Assembly (NCBI RefSeq): GCF_023278565.1
Contig: NC_064677.1
Span: 3,658,001-3,722,000 of the forward strand
From: Colletotrichum lupini
Lineage: Eukaryota; Ascomycota; Sordariomycetes; Glomerellales; Glomerellaceae
Reading direction: 5' to 3'
DNA: 64,000 nucleotides
Below the pieces are notes generated by a model. It made no database searches and was not told the origin of the DNA. It was given only the letters and a program-made list of their open reading frames with translations. This document shows, piece by piece, positions 1 to 12,587 of this stretch (positions are counted from its first letter, which is position 1; every line of letters starts with the position of its first letter). The translations under genes and the position numbers were made by a program.

Positions 1-975
1 GTTGCTGCTTTCGCGCAAAGGGGTTGGGTGTGGTTGCGGATGGCGTACCTGGGGCAGTCACCTTACCACCGAGACCCTGTCTCAAGGCTTCCATGCTGCC
101 CGGGGTCAGGTCTCCGAGAACTGAGCTGTCCCAATCCTTAACAGGAAGCGGGCCCTTAGCCATAGTCGTTGCTCGGTTGAGCATCGACTTGACAGTAGCA
201 GACAGACCACTGGTGATAGGGTCGTTCCGCGTGCCCCAATACTCGGCATCGGGAATCTCCAGCAATTCCCGGAAGCCGTGGTAGACCTCTCTCTTCTTGT
301 CGCCACTCTCGCCGTCCTTGTCTCTCGGAGCATCCCAGTCCTGGGCGACGGAGTCGAAGCGGCCGAGAATTCCGAGTTTCTTGATTTGACCCTTGTACGT
401 CTTCCGCAGAGCGTTCTTCTCACCGTTGGGCTTTTCGCGAGCGACTTCTGCGGCGATACCCGAAAGATTGAACATCTCGAAGAGGTCCTCCGTGATACGC
501 GGCAGTCTCTCGTGGTGCGCTATTTAGCTCAGTGTTAACCAAATATGTCCGACATTGAACAGGCCCAAAATACTAGATAGGCCGTAGGGGAGGGAAGATG
601 GCAAGACAGAGACAGCCTGCCACGGAAACAGGGGACTTTGAAGGGAGCCTTACGAGTTTGGCAAAGTAGGTATTTCTCTCCGACATCCAGGTGGAGTGCC
701 TCGATACCAGTTTTGCTATCCTCGATGTGGGCTTTCTTCTGATCTCGATCACCCAAATCCTCGAGTGGGCGCTTGCGTTTATGGGGCGAGTCATCGCCCA
801 TGACGATGTCCTGCGACATATCGGAGGGCTGTGATGCGCTGCCGTTGACGCTGTGGGCGGGTGTCGGCAGAGTTGTGGCTGTTGACGGGGCCGAGCTGTT
901 CATGCTCGATGTGAGATCGGAAGTTGCCGGAGAAAACTGAGAAGGGCTTTGAGGGGTTCGAGGATGGAACGACAT
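1..975 (-). CDS. MED19: Mediator complex subunit 19 (Rox3 family), 3' end outside window
   Basis: Head-module subunit of the nuclear Mediator complex, which bridges transcription activators and RNA polymerase II. I read two exons, 975-654 and 519 to the window edge, with a 134-nt intron (donor GTAAGG at 653, acceptor TAG). Joining them gives [18 protein letters not shown], the hallmark start of the fungal Rox3/Med19 domain. It is followed by [22 protein letters not shown] and, further on, [10 protein letters not shown]...WDSSVLGDL. The first ~85 residues are Ser/Pro/Thr-rich and probably disordered; KRKRP may act as a nuclear signal. About 280 residues are visible and the C-terminus is cut by the window start. 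The ATG at 975 ([13 protein letters not shown]) is chosen because fungal orthologues begin this way. Family assignment is firm; the start is likely. Confidence 0.92.
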
Positions 976-3300
976 ATTGACTTCGCCAATGGCAGGAAGT
1001 TCGGATCGTCTCTTCGTCGCCGCGGGCGTCGTGATCGTGATTGCTGCGGATCGGTGAGGGTGAGGAAGTCGAAACGGACCAAGGATTGGCGGCTGCTGTC
1101 ACAGCGTCTCCGAATCGGAAGGCGCGAAGAAAGAAAAATCACTTTCTTTTCCCGAAAAAGCCTTTCAAGATCCCTTTCAACCGGATTCCACGATGCGCTC
1201 GATAAGAATGTTCGCTCTGGGCGAGATCAGAGGATGAGGGGGTTGTTGTGGCGAGTCGCGCCAAACCGCCGACGGCTCTCAATCCCCCGATGCAGCGTCA
1301 TGCACCACTCTCGGCTTCCTCGTGGATCGTCGGCGCCTTGTCGTGGGGGTTAAGAATTTTCCTGATGACGATTTCCAGCAGATACACTCGTAGCGAAAGT
1401 AATCCGACGGCGATAGAGTGCTGTCCAGGGTCGGTGGTTGATTTGTGCCGTGATCAAGCCGTCAGGTCGTGGTGGAGTTGGTAGAAGTGAAGTCTGAACG
1501 GCACAGCGTAGAGTGAAGGGGGCGGACACATGAGCGAGGCAATTTGCTCGCTTAACGGGGGTGGCCGCCTGGGCTGGTAAGGTGCTGGGACTGGCTGGGC
1601 CGTGGGTTGCGCTGGCTGGCACTGGCAAAAGACACTGGCGGGTTAGGTACTGCTACCGCTACGGAAAGGTAAGGTCGGGTGGGTGAGGTAAGCCTGGGCT
1701 GGTTAGGTAGGTTCAGAGGGCGGGAGGGAGGGAAGATGGGGGAGGGGGGGGAGGGTGTGAGTACCTACCCTACGTGAGTCCCGACGGCGGCGGAAGAGGG
1801 AGTGAGGTGGGCAAATGGCAGTTTGCCGCGGGAGTGGCAGACAAGACTGGGAGAGTGGAGGGAGTGAGCCTGACACAACAGGGGGGGTGGGAGAATGAGA
1901 GTCTGCTGTTTCTGGGACCAGAGCCAAAAGCAAGGCCCCCTCCACCAGTGAATCGTCCAGGAAACCATGACCACCGTGCTCCGACACCCGACACCCGATC
2001 ACCGGGCCCTGACGGCTGGACTCTTTGGAGTTGAGGTTCACCACGATGGCACGCACCCACCCTGCCACCTCGAGATAGGAGGGGCGTGGCCGGATCAGGC
2101 AACCGGCAGGCAGCGTACCTGACCAGCCTGGGTGCACATCTTACATAAGCCAGACCAAGGTGCCCAGAAGTAACGATACCACGTTGTGTACGTAAGCCCC
2201 GAGGTACCGCACCCAAGCTACAACGCCGCAGCACACACATCAAAGTCACGTGGTACTGTATCAGCCCCACACCGCGGAACGGGCCAGGCAGGCTCTGCAA
2301 TTTTTAAACCTCGCGACCGCGAGCCGCCTTTTACTCTTTTTCTTCTCTCCATAAACCTAAGACCACCTTAATCAAATAATCGCCAGCCTGCAACGATTTC
2401 ACATCACATTCTACGCTGCTGGACGAGACCTGAGGATGAGTCAAGATGAACTCTTTCAATGCCCTTGTTAAAAACAATCGTCAGCGAGGGCCCCTCGTGC
2501 GGCTTCCCATGATGCGACGATCACCTGATGCAAGTTTGGACATGCCCTCGTATTGAGGTGCTCTTTCTCTAGCTCTCTGCTATACGCCTTTTTGATATGT
2601 GACGTGATGTTGGTTACCTTGCCATCTACAACCCACATTTGGTAGAGCTCCGAAAAGGAAGTTGTCCCAGGCCCATAAGCAGTCAGGATCATGGCTCCTG
2701 CATCGTCAAAAGGTACGTAGTATGTAGACCATCATGCCCAAATGAACACAGTCCCCTTTGGAGATGCGGATGACACCCATGCATCTGGTAAACCGATTGC
2801 TCAGCCGCGAGGGCGGCGGCTTTGGCCAATGCACTCGACCGGGTTGGGCCTGCGGAAAACTGGCATATCTGAATCGCTCTGTTATCACAACTCTTTTTTG
2901 GAAGCGCGCGGAACCTTCCAGCTCATGCGGCTAACAGTTTTCCCCGTCATCCAGGTCCACACAGTATTGCAACACGAGCACTCTGCCGAGGCATTGGAGG
3001 GTTGCATACTCTGATACTAAATGGCCCATCGAAGGCGGTGTTCTTAGGTATCTGCCACAAGGTTGGTCGGCTTGAGGATAGGCTCAGATCTGACAATTAA
3101 AGAGTATATCATACCTTTGTTCCTCACTTGCGTTTGTTCTTTGGCAAGAGTGACATTTCAAGAATCCCAAACCATACCCCGTTACAAAGAGCTTGGTATT
3201 ATCATTTCATTCATATGCAGAATGCTGCCGCCGTATCCCTCAAAACCATCTCCCGCAATGACACGGAGCACCAAAAGCAGTCCCTCAATCATAGCCAACC
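976..3300. other. Intergenic region MED19-MCM5, no gene seen
   Basis: This 2.3-kb stretch lies upstream of MED19 and downstream of the MCM5 stop. Open frames here are short, overlap on both strands and match no family I know. It includes GGTAAGGT/GGTTAGGT-like words around 1660-1715 and a G-rich run at about 1736-1757 that could form a G-quadruplex. The 900 bases next to MCM5 are probably 3' UTR and spacer. I see no tRNA, repeat or transposon. Confidence 0.6.
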
Positions 3301-5638
3301 TCAAATTGCATTCCTGTACACCTGCGCACCCTGGTTCCGGAACATGATTGTATCCCTCCTCTGCATGATCATCAGCGTCCTGTTGAGGGCCTGCTCGCTG
3401 TACCCCTTCTGTTCGACCATCTCGCGTCTCAGACTCGCGAGACTTGTGCCCCATCCAACAGCAAGACGACGCTTGAGTTCCGTCTCTAATCTGCCGACTT
3501 CCTCGTTGAGCTCTTTGCTTCCCTGGTTGCTGCCCTGGTTGACAGCATCCATCGTGGAGCACAGGAACAGTCTGATGGCCTCGTCTACATGCTCCTCTGT
3601 TGCAATAGGAGACAGCGTCAACTTGGCCAATGATTCGGTGATACGAACAATAGCCTCAAGTTGACGAACGGTGATAGGGATAGAAGACCTTGTGTTGGCC
3701 TCCATCTCAGCCGCATGGACTTGTCTACGGATGGAAACGAAATGGGAAGAGAGCTTTTCAGCAGCCTCGGGGCTGAGACGAGGAGCCATACGTCTGGAGT
3801 TTGTTGTTAGCATTTGATCAGTAGGCATGCCGATGGACAACACTTACGATTTGCAGTAACTGAGGTACCTCTTCATCTTTTCGACTGGGATCTCAGATTC
3901 GACCTGTTCCTCGACGCCTCGGCCGCCCATGTGGATGCCCATGACGTGCTTTGCTATCCTCTCGTCCTTCTCTCTGGTGTGTTCATCCTTGACAATGAAG
4001 ATCATGTCAAATCGTGACAAGATGGTGGTCTGGAAGTCAATGTTCTCGCCAGGAGTCTTCATGTCATCGTACCGACCGAAAATCGGATTGGCCGCAGCAA
4101 GCACTGATGTCCTTGCGTTGAGAATTGTTGTGATACCAGCCTTTGCGATCGAGATGGTCTGCTGCTCCATGGCCTCGTGAATAGCCACACGGTCCTCATC
4201 CCGCATCTTGTCGAACTCATCGATACAGACAACGCCACCATCAGCCAAGACCATGGCACCTCCCTCGAGATAGAACTCGCGAGTTGAGGAATCACGCTGC
4301 ACCGACGCTGTGAGACCAGCCGCTGAAGAGCCCTTTCCGGATGTGTAGATGGCAATTGGCGCGCACTTCTCCACAAACTTCAAAAGCTGTGACTTGGCGG
4401 TACCAGGATCACCAAGCAGAAGGACGTTGATGTCTCCACGAAGTTTCATGCCGTCGGGTAGAATCTTCTTTGAGCCGCCAAGGAGCAGACAAAGAATGGC
4501 CTTCTTGATATCTACGTTTCCATAAATAGATGGCGCTATGCAGTCTGCCATAATGTTGTACAGATCGGGCCGCCTGCTCATCTCGAGGAACTCTTGCTCT
4601 TCCTCGTCAGAGAAGAGAGCCTGGCCACGTGCGGTTTGGTCCATGTCAGTCTGGATGCCTACCGCCCGTAGGTACGGCGTACGGATAGCGACCGCGCCAC
4701 CAGTGTTTGAGTTTTTGGTTGCCTTGTTCTGGTAGATGGAAAAGATGCCCATGACCGTACATCTCGAACCGGGAACGACGCGGTTGGTCAGGTACCGATC
4801 TGCTGAAATCAGGACATGTCTCGGGAGTTCACCAACAGGAACCTGATCCGGAGCCTCTTGTAGTTTGATGATTTGCTGGTCGACGAACTTCGACTTCTCG
4901 TGTGACACAAAGTATGGATCGAGAGGGCATTTTGGTGTGGGGTCGTTGGGTATCCTCTGTCTGCCGCACTGCCTTGGGAGGGTGACGCCGGTAAATCCTC
5001 CTAGGACAGGCAGATTCGCGGTATGGGCGCAATTACGGCATTGAATAGACAGCGAAGTAGCTTTGGAAGACATGACAGAGGCGCCAATGACAATGCCCGG
5101 CACTCGAACGAGACGCGAGATTGTCATGGAATCTAGGTTGCGGATCGAGACATCCTCAGCGTTGGAGTGGAGCAGGAGTTGATGTTCCGGGAGGTCGACC
5201 TTCGTCAGTTGAGGATATACGATGCGGTGGGTACACTTCTTGAGAGCAGCCTCGAACTATTCACGGCGATGTCAGTATAGTGCTAGAGCTCGGGTCGCAC
5301 GATGGAGGCCTACCAAAGGAATGATTTCGGCGGGCTCTGTCACGAGTCTATGTGCGAGTTCCTCGTTGTAGTTGATGAGATCGCTGATATCGACATCGCA
5401 GTAGTGCTTCTTGAGAAGCGCATTTTCCTTGAGTTGATTTCTATACAAAGCTGTAAGTAATGCGACAAAGCCAAAAGGCACCCTTGGAGCAGTCGACGGA
5501 CCTGTAGATGTAGTCATTGTCGTGTCTGAAGTGGAGGATGAAGTTCTCTAGTTGGGTCTGGGTCTGAACCCTGCTGTCATCGTTCTGATCGAACGTCGCC
5601 GGGAAGACGTGCGACGAGTAGACTGATTGCCTGTCCAT
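3301..5638 (-). CDS. MCM5: DNA replication licensing factor MCM5
   Basis: Subunit of the MCM2-7 hexameric replicative helicase; loaded at origins in G1 and an ATPase in the CMG helicase. Exons 5638-5502, 5440-5314, 5256-3848 and 3793-3301 (introns 61, 57, 54 nt) give 721 residues, the normal MCM5 length. Visible features: a zinc motif with Cys 161, 164, 185 and 198; Walker A GDPGTAKS around 370-377 (Lys376); Walker B CIDEFDKM with Asp434/Glu435; the SRF arginine-finger motif near 502-504; and a C-terminal winged-helix region. The start MDRQSVYSS matches orthologues; an in-frame ATG lies 33 bases upstream at 5671. The intron 1 donor is GTCCGT, weak, but the join [15 protein letters not shown] restores the conserved sequence. 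It is divergent from VPS54, with MCB-like sites 115-160 bases upstream of its ATG. Confidence 0.97.
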
Positions 5639-6239
5639 GGTAGTGCTTGGTGCTGAGTTGTGGTTGTTCACGAAGCGATGTTGAGGATTGAGACTGCAAA
5701 TGTGGATGGAAGGAGGGGCTCTGGGTTGCGCAGGGAAACCAAATTCGACCGAACGCGCCCCCTTTACCGGACGCGTAAAGTGGTTTATTAGCGCGTTTTC
5801 GAAGTCCCTGAACCTGAGTAGGTGAGGTACGTACCGCTGCTTGCAGATAAGGTGGCCTTCGACCTTACCTTATCTTATCCCCACGTGATGTATCAACAGC
5901 ATTCCCCAGACAGCACTAGCACCTATTATGCGGGTACCTTAGGGGGGCCCTTGATTGTACGCTACCTCTCGGGAACGTGGCTCAGCATGGTGAAGCATGC
6001 GCAAAGACCAGCTGTAATCTGTCGTTTCTTCAGTCTTGTCCTTGATCAGTGATAATTATTGCTAGCCATCTTTCTTGAACTTCTCTATTCGATGAGAACC
6101 TCCCAGCAATGATACCCCGGTAGCCAGGCTACGTGGCCGTCGACCTATCTATTTGTCGGCTTTCCCTGCGACTCAGCAAACGATCGAGGTCCAGACATCA
6201 GCGTTGAGCAGCTCGTGTTCAGAGCCATTGCCTCACACC
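5639..6239. promoter_or_regulatory. Divergent promoter region between MCM5 and VPS54
   Basis: The 601 bases between the two start codons must carry both promoters and 5' UTRs. Seen directly: three ACGCGN words in 5753-5796 close to MCM5, a CACGTG E-box palindrome at 5882-5887, and CCTTACCTTATCTTATCC-type pyrimidine repeats just before it. No open frame in it looks coding. Confidence 0.7.
5753..5796. promoter_or_regulatory. Cluster of MCB-like (MluI cell-cycle box) sites upstream of MCM5
   Basis: ACGCGC at 5753-5758, palindromic ACGCGT at 5771-5776 and GCGCGT (ACGCGC on the minus strand) at 5791-5796. The core ACGCGT is the known binding site of the MBF G1/S transcription factor, which controls replication genes in yeasts. 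All three lie 115-160 bases upstream of the MCM5 ATG, so G1/S control is a reasonable inference; binding is not shown. Confidence 0.6.
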
Positions 6240-9200
6240 ATGTATTCCTCTCCAGGCGCCCGCAAGTCCATGGACACCATTTCGTCCATGTCTCCTCCGG
6301 CCACGCGCACCGAGTTCCCGTTCCACAAGTTTGTTACTTTTGCCCGGCCCCTCGGTGGCCACGGTTGCGCTAACAGCAGCAAGACAAGGACAGGCTCACA
6401 CTTACAATACCGCGAGACGAGGCTCGAATGCGAGCTCCATACACTCGATAGGGGGGTCCCTCGATACTTCATCCAGTACCTGGGCAAATGCGGTGCTGGA
6501 ATCTGGCCAAAACGGTATTACTGTTGAGTTGGAGATGCCACTGAGCGTGCTGACAACTCCCCAGCCATATCAACCTTACTGCAACCGCCCATCGTTCGGA
6601 CGGGCCTGCAGCCTCATACTTCTGCTCCTGCGTCCAGCGCGCACAAACCTCCTACCGCTCGAGATATTCCTCCTGTCACTTTAACGAACATTCCGCACAT
6701 CGACCCGGCCGAGTTCAAGCCGTACTTGTCGCAAGTTGGCGCCCTGTACGAACAGCTTCGGCGAGTCAAGGAGCAAGACGATGACAGGCCTGGTTCCTCA
6801 GGTCGTCGGTCGAGCAAACACGACGAGTTCGGGGACTCCATTGATGAGAGTCATCTTAAGCCCGCAGGCCGGCAGCCCTCGAGGCGGAAATCTTCCATTG
6901 CATCAATAACGTCCATCTCCTCTCTCGAAGGCCCAGGTCTTTTGCGACGATCCAGTTCAGGCTACAGTAGAAAGGGCGCGCATGGTCCGCCTCCATTGTC
7001 GACGATACCCAACGTATACTTTGACGATGACTTCCATTTGGAGAACCCAAGGACTTTCGATGTAGTCAGTGAGAGGTCAGAGGTCGTTCCGCCTGCACCG
7101 GGGAGCGTAGATAGCAGAAATGATGGCAATGGCAATATTGTAGCACCGCGAAAGGCCTTGGCCACCAACGCCATTTTACAGGAGAAACTCTCCTGGTACA
7201 TGGATACAATCGAGGTTCATTTGATCAACTCCATTTCGACAGCGTCGACGACATTTTTTACAGCTCTTGGCTCATTGCGGGAGCTCCATTCGGAAGCCGC
7301 AGAGTCGGTCGATCGGATCAAGGCGCTCCGTAAGGAACTCGAAGCTCTAGACGAGGAGATTGCCACCAAGGGTCTGAACATCGTCCAGAAGCGCCGGCGG
7401 AGAGAAAACGTACAGGCTCTCAACGATGCGGTTCTCCAACTGAAACATATCGTTGAGGGTGTTGCATCGTGCGAGGCGCTGGTAGATGCTGGCGAGGTTG
7501 ACAAGGCTTTGAGTAATATTGATACTCTCGAGCTTCTGATAGCTGGTGAGCACGACGATTCGCCCGAGGCTGAACCTCCAATACTACCACTGGCACGGAT
7601 GAGGGATCTCAGGGGAGCGACGGCTCTGCAAAGCGTCAATGACGACCTTCAACAGCTCCGGTCTCGAATCGGAAAAGCCTATGAGACCAAGTTCCAGAGC
7701 TTGTTACTAGCTGATCTCCGGAGGCACGTTGAATCGGTCCAAAGTCGGGAAGTCCTTCTTCGCTGGGGCAGCTCATCACTGCGGGCAAGGGGGGGCGCCT
7801 CAAGGGAGTCTGCCGGCCCACCGGCCTATCTTGCCTCTACACAAGAACTACGCAAAGCAATCATGCCCAATCTTCATGGTCTGCACAGAGCTCACCACAT
7901 ATCCGCTGCGATCGCAGCATATCGGGAGATTGTTCTACGTGAGATAAAAAATCTCATCAGGAGACCGCTACCTAGCTCCAACGATGACGATAACGAGTCA
8001 ATGATGTCCGCCTCGACCATGAGCGGCGGAAAACATCTCTCGAATCAGGAAAAGTCGTCCATTTTGTCTAGAAACCTAAGGGCACTAGACCCCAAGGATG
8101 CAGAGGACTTACTCAAGTCGATATATATTGGTGTGACCGAAACCCTCCGGCGGTTGACTACCCAGGTCAAGGTTCTTCTCGATATTGCAAGCTGCCTGAC
8201 AGAGGAAGCCACAGCAGCTGGTCTGAAGTCGCCACCGATTCGCTCCCCACTCGCGAGTCCCACACCTTTCGACCGGGAGTTTCCTCGATTCGACGAGTCT
8301 CCGAGTTTCGAGGTCCAAGAAGAGATTCACAAGGCAATGGATATTGCCAACTTGGTCGGACAGGCCGTCGATGTTGCGCAAGATAAGATTGTCAGGGTTT
8401 TGAAAGTCCGATCGGAGCAGAGCACGCATCTTAGCCTGTCCTGGTTCCTTCGCTACTTTACTCTCAACCTATTCTTCGCCAACGAATGCGAAGCGCTCTC
8501 AGGACGCAGCGGCACGGCACTCAAGACGTTGGTCAACGGCCATATCAAGGACTTTGTACAGCAACATGGCGACGCAGAGAAGCAGAAGCTTGCTCAAGGC
8601 ATGGAATCCGACCAATGGAGCGCCAAAGATTTCGATGAGAAGAACAAGGCTTTACTTGACCAGGTACTCGAAAGTAGTACCAAGGATGCTGCGGCGTGGT
8701 CGGAAGGGACGAAAATTTGGGAAGAGAATCCGGACGAGGTTGTGTCGAATGGAAGCGCAGTACCGCCTCCCGAGACGAACGGCACCAGTGGTAAAGAAAA
8801 GGCGCGTGTCGCAGAGATTGAAAGCGAAACTTTCTTGCTCCCCAATTCTGCCATACTTGGTCTCGAAGGCATCTCGCACTTCATGCATCTCATCGGCAGT
8901 ATTCCTTCCATGGCAATCGACGTCGCCAGTTCCCTTATTGGCTATCTGCAGCTCTTCAACTCCCGCTGTACCCAGCTCATTCTTGGTGCAGGTGCCACTC
9001 GGTCCGCCGGTCTCAAAAACATCACGACCAGGCATTTGGCATTGGCATCTCAGGCTCTGTCGTTCATCGCAACACTGATACCCCACATTCGGGAATTTGT
9101 GCGACGCCACGCCGGCTCTGGAGCCAGTGTTTCTAGTCTGATGGGAGAATTCGATAAGGTTAGGCGCCTTTTCCAAGAGCATCAGAACAGCATTTACGAC

Positions 9201-9816
9201 AAGTTGGTCGAGATCATGAGCGGTCGCGCGGCACAGCATTCGAAATCCATGAGAGCAATCGACTGGGACCACGACGGCAGCCAGTCGACCCATCCGTACA
9301 TGGAGACGTTGGCCAAGGAAACCACGACCCTACACCGCGTGTTGACCAAGCACCTACCCGAGACCTCGGTACAGCTCATCATGGGACCTGTATTCTCAAG
9401 CTACAAGGACCAGTTCGGTAGGGTCTTTGAAGTGGCAGATCCGAAGACGGCCATCGGCCGCGATAGGTACGTTTCTTGCGCTCCCCTACCTTGAGACAAA
9501 GACAATTGCTAACGATGAAATTGATAGCATGCTCCGGGACGTGGATTTCTTCATCACGAAGCTGGGCAAGCTTGACGGGTTCGGAGACGCGGGCGAGTAC
9601 TTGAAGAGCTTCATCAACGCCAAGGAAATCAAGAGCACCGTCGCGTCACCGCCGCCGGAGAAGCAGGCGGCGGCGGCGGACGGGGGATCGGAGACGACGG
9701 TCTCGGCTAGGAACTCGACTGCTGAGCCGGAGAGCCGGCAGAGCGCGGACGACTCGGGTAAGACGGAATCGCCGCCGTCAGGGGCAGGAGAGGAGGAGAC
9801 TAAGCAGGCATCGTGA
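6240..9816 (+). CDS. VPS54: GARP complex subunit VPS54
   Basis: Subunit of the Golgi-associated retrograde protein (GARP) tether, which captures endosome-derived vesicles at the trans-Golgi network. After a disordered Ser-rich N-terminus with SSIHSIGG comes the conserved IPHIDPAEFKPYLSQVGALYEQ, then the Vps54 N-terminal region (LATNAILQEKLSWYMDTIEVHL and following helices) and the C-terminal domain including IMGPVFSSYKDQFGRVFE. Two introns are clear: 6515-6564 (joins GQNG/A to ISTLLQPP) and 9467-9527 (joins AIGRD to SMLRDVDFF). A further intron near 6329-6393 is needed to change frame, but its borders are ambiguous (6329-6383 or 6333-6393); both give about 1135 residues. ATG 6240 is the first in-frame start. 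The last ~60 residues are Ala/Ser/Glu-rich. Confidence 0.93.
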
Positions 9817-12587
9817 TGTTTGTAGGTTACTTGAGAGCAGTGGCGGGTTAAAGGGGCGCAATACAGTCTCGGAAGGGGAAGAGAAGTTCCCCCCTTGTAA
9901 CAGGTACCGCGGGGTTCAAAGAAGAAATGCTGTCAAATGGAAGTTTGTACGTCCTCGCCAGGGTTGTCTTGTCATGCGTGTGTGTGTGTCACCTCTTTAA
10001 ACCCGAGCCCTCCCAATCCCGCCCTCCCCTTCTCGGCTCGTAGGTTACACGTCAAGATATGTCGGAGGGAGTTCTTCTCGGGGGAGCACGAACACTGCAG
10101 GGCTAGATAAGGCATGCGTTTCCTGTCGATCCGAGCTAGCCAACTAGCTGGAGAACTGCTTGCGCGTCGTCGCAGGAGTAAGTATAGTGACTACTACGCG
10201 ATCTATTCAAGCGTGAGAGAGGGGGGCAAGAGGGCTTCCACTGAGAATTTTGGGAAACGGAACCGATTAGCCAGTTGGTCGTGTCTACAGCACTTCTCAT
10301 GCCAGCCCTCAAAAGGGGGTTTTGAGCAACCGTGTAGTCTTAGAACTCGGCTGAAGGACCCTCTCCTGCCTGTCCACAGCAGTAAAGCTCTAAACTTTTG
10401 TCGACCTCGGTAGACGATGGCTTCCATCTATCCGCGTCTTGCACCTTCAAAGGTCGACGAACTTGGCAGGAGAGAGAAATCAGCCCTCCCTCCCAAGAAG
10501 TCAGACCCTCCATGTTTAGAAAAGGGAACTGACTAGCCGGTCGTCCGTGTCTGCGTCTCTCCCTCACGAGTCACGGCCTCATACAGCCGAAAGCAGAATA
10601 CGTCCCCTTTTTTCAATTTTCTTCTTCTGGTCTTGAGGGGTCTTGCTTGTATCGGAAGATCAACGAGTGGGTTTGTCGGATGACGAATATCAAAGGTGGC
10701 TTTGGCAGCTGTGCTGACGTTGCCTTTTTGGGGGCCATTCAGCCCCCATCGCACGAGTCTCCGATTCGTAGTCGTCTTTGTTTCCAAATGAGACCAACAG
10801 AACCCCCCTTGGGCGGGCTGGGCCACGTCGTCTCACTCTGCCTCCATCCCCATCACTGAACACAACCAGTACGTATGTTTCTTCTTCAGCCCCCCCCCCC
10901 TCCAGCCTTGGAAACCAGGATGCGAGGGTTAAGAAATAGAGGTCCTGGGTGGTGCGACGTTGCGCGTGTCTTGAAACGCAGAGCGTTAGCCCCAGGGGTT
11001 GGTTGGATGGGTGGGCACGCGCGCCAGCGCCCGTTGAGATTTGAGAAACTTGGGGTGCCGATGGCCCGTGGGCTATCAGCCGTTTTCTACCTGTTTGGGT
11101 TCATCCCAAGACACGGGACGGAAACAAGAACAGCAGCCAGGGAAAAAAGCAAAGAAACAAAAAACCGTGCCGAAATGCACATGTCGGACGGGGGGTTGGA
11201 CGGATGTTGTATTCCTTCAAGGGGTGATGTCTCGGTTCTTGGACGTTGGAAAGACTTGCATGTTACTTTGCTTTTTTTTTCTCACCAACCGAACATGCTC
11301 CCTCCGTCTCTTTACTGTATGGAGTAGTGCTTCCCACTTCCTCTCCACCGTAACGAAGCATTTCAGGTTCCATTCGAGGGGACGATATGACATGGCTCAG
11401 ATTGCTTCCGTGCACAGCGCATCTCGTTTCCCAAAGGGAGTTATGTTTTTCTTTAGAAAAGGGAATAAAAACAAGTTGTTCCATGGCACGGACTTGCTAC
11501 TCGTTAACAGACATGCCATCCCAGCGCCGACCCCGGCTAGAACTAGCAACCCTTCATTTCAGCTCATTATGAACACGGAGGAGGGCCCGGGGGCCGGGGT
11601 AGTAAATTGGGGGGTCTCCAACCGGGCAACTGACAAAAAACAGCAACTACTTGGTCCTTATGGGTATGTTTAAACTCCCTACCAGGTAGTGTGGGTCTGA
11701 CCAGGGCAAAGCAGTGACTCTCAATGGCCAAATTTCTGTTCGACGTGCACAAGAATCTCGAAAGTAATGCTGCTGATGTAATCGCGAGAAGCATGGGCGA
11801 AGATACCTGACAAGGGGGTTAAACTTTGGCCTGATACCGTAGTAGGTAATTAGGTTGGCAAAAGTTGGCACGGTTGGTAACAGTAACAATGTTTGTTGTT
11901 TTTACTTGACGCTCAAACGGTTTTGATTTGTTTTTCTTTCTGGCGGAACTTTCTGCCCTAGTAAATACGAGAAACTGTTGTTGTTGGTTTTACAACAAAC
12001 AAGAAAGGTTCCTAAACGTGTGTCTTAAGGAGCGACTAGAATAGTTTTGTCGGCCTCCACAACTGGTGAGGGATGAGTTACCCCAAAAAAAGTCGTGTAA
12101 GTGAAGCCAGACAAGAACGAGACCTGGCCACGATACCTCATCCTTCGTGAATGGATGAGATATCGAAGACGAGATAGGTCTCTCTCGCGGGGGGAAATAG
12201 AGGGGAAACGCCTAGATTGCTCCAATTGCTCCGTTTTCTCTGTTTGACCGTACGCCCCGGGTTGAAAAAGGTTTCCAAAAAAAATGACTCTATATCCCAA
12301 AGAACTTGACCTCCCCTGATCCCCAGCTAAGCCCACACGCGTAGCCGCGCTTCTTGTGATGGGGTATCTCTTTTCTTGCAAGTGAAAATAACAGATGACG
12401 TTGGAGGCCTTCTATAAAAGAAGAGTCCGTTGTCATTGTTAGGGGTCATAAAGTCGTAAGCGCACAGCGCGAGCGCACGCGGTCAGCCGATGACTATTCA
12501 TCGACGCCGCGGCCAAAACTCCTCTTCTTCTAAACGTAGCCAAGAAAGGAAGGCAAAGATCGGTTTTTGTGTTCCCGAAGAGAAAGC
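9817..12587. other. Intergenic region VPS54 to BYS1-like gene, no gene seen
   Basis: About 2.8 kb. It contains the VPS54 3' UTR, a short GT run near 9977 and several poly-C, poly-A or poly-T runs. A weakly repeated block (GGGAAC..GA.TAGCC.GT..GTC.GTGTCT) occurs near 10250 and again near 10520. Open frames are short and unrecognisable. No RNA gene could be identified. Confidence 0.5.
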
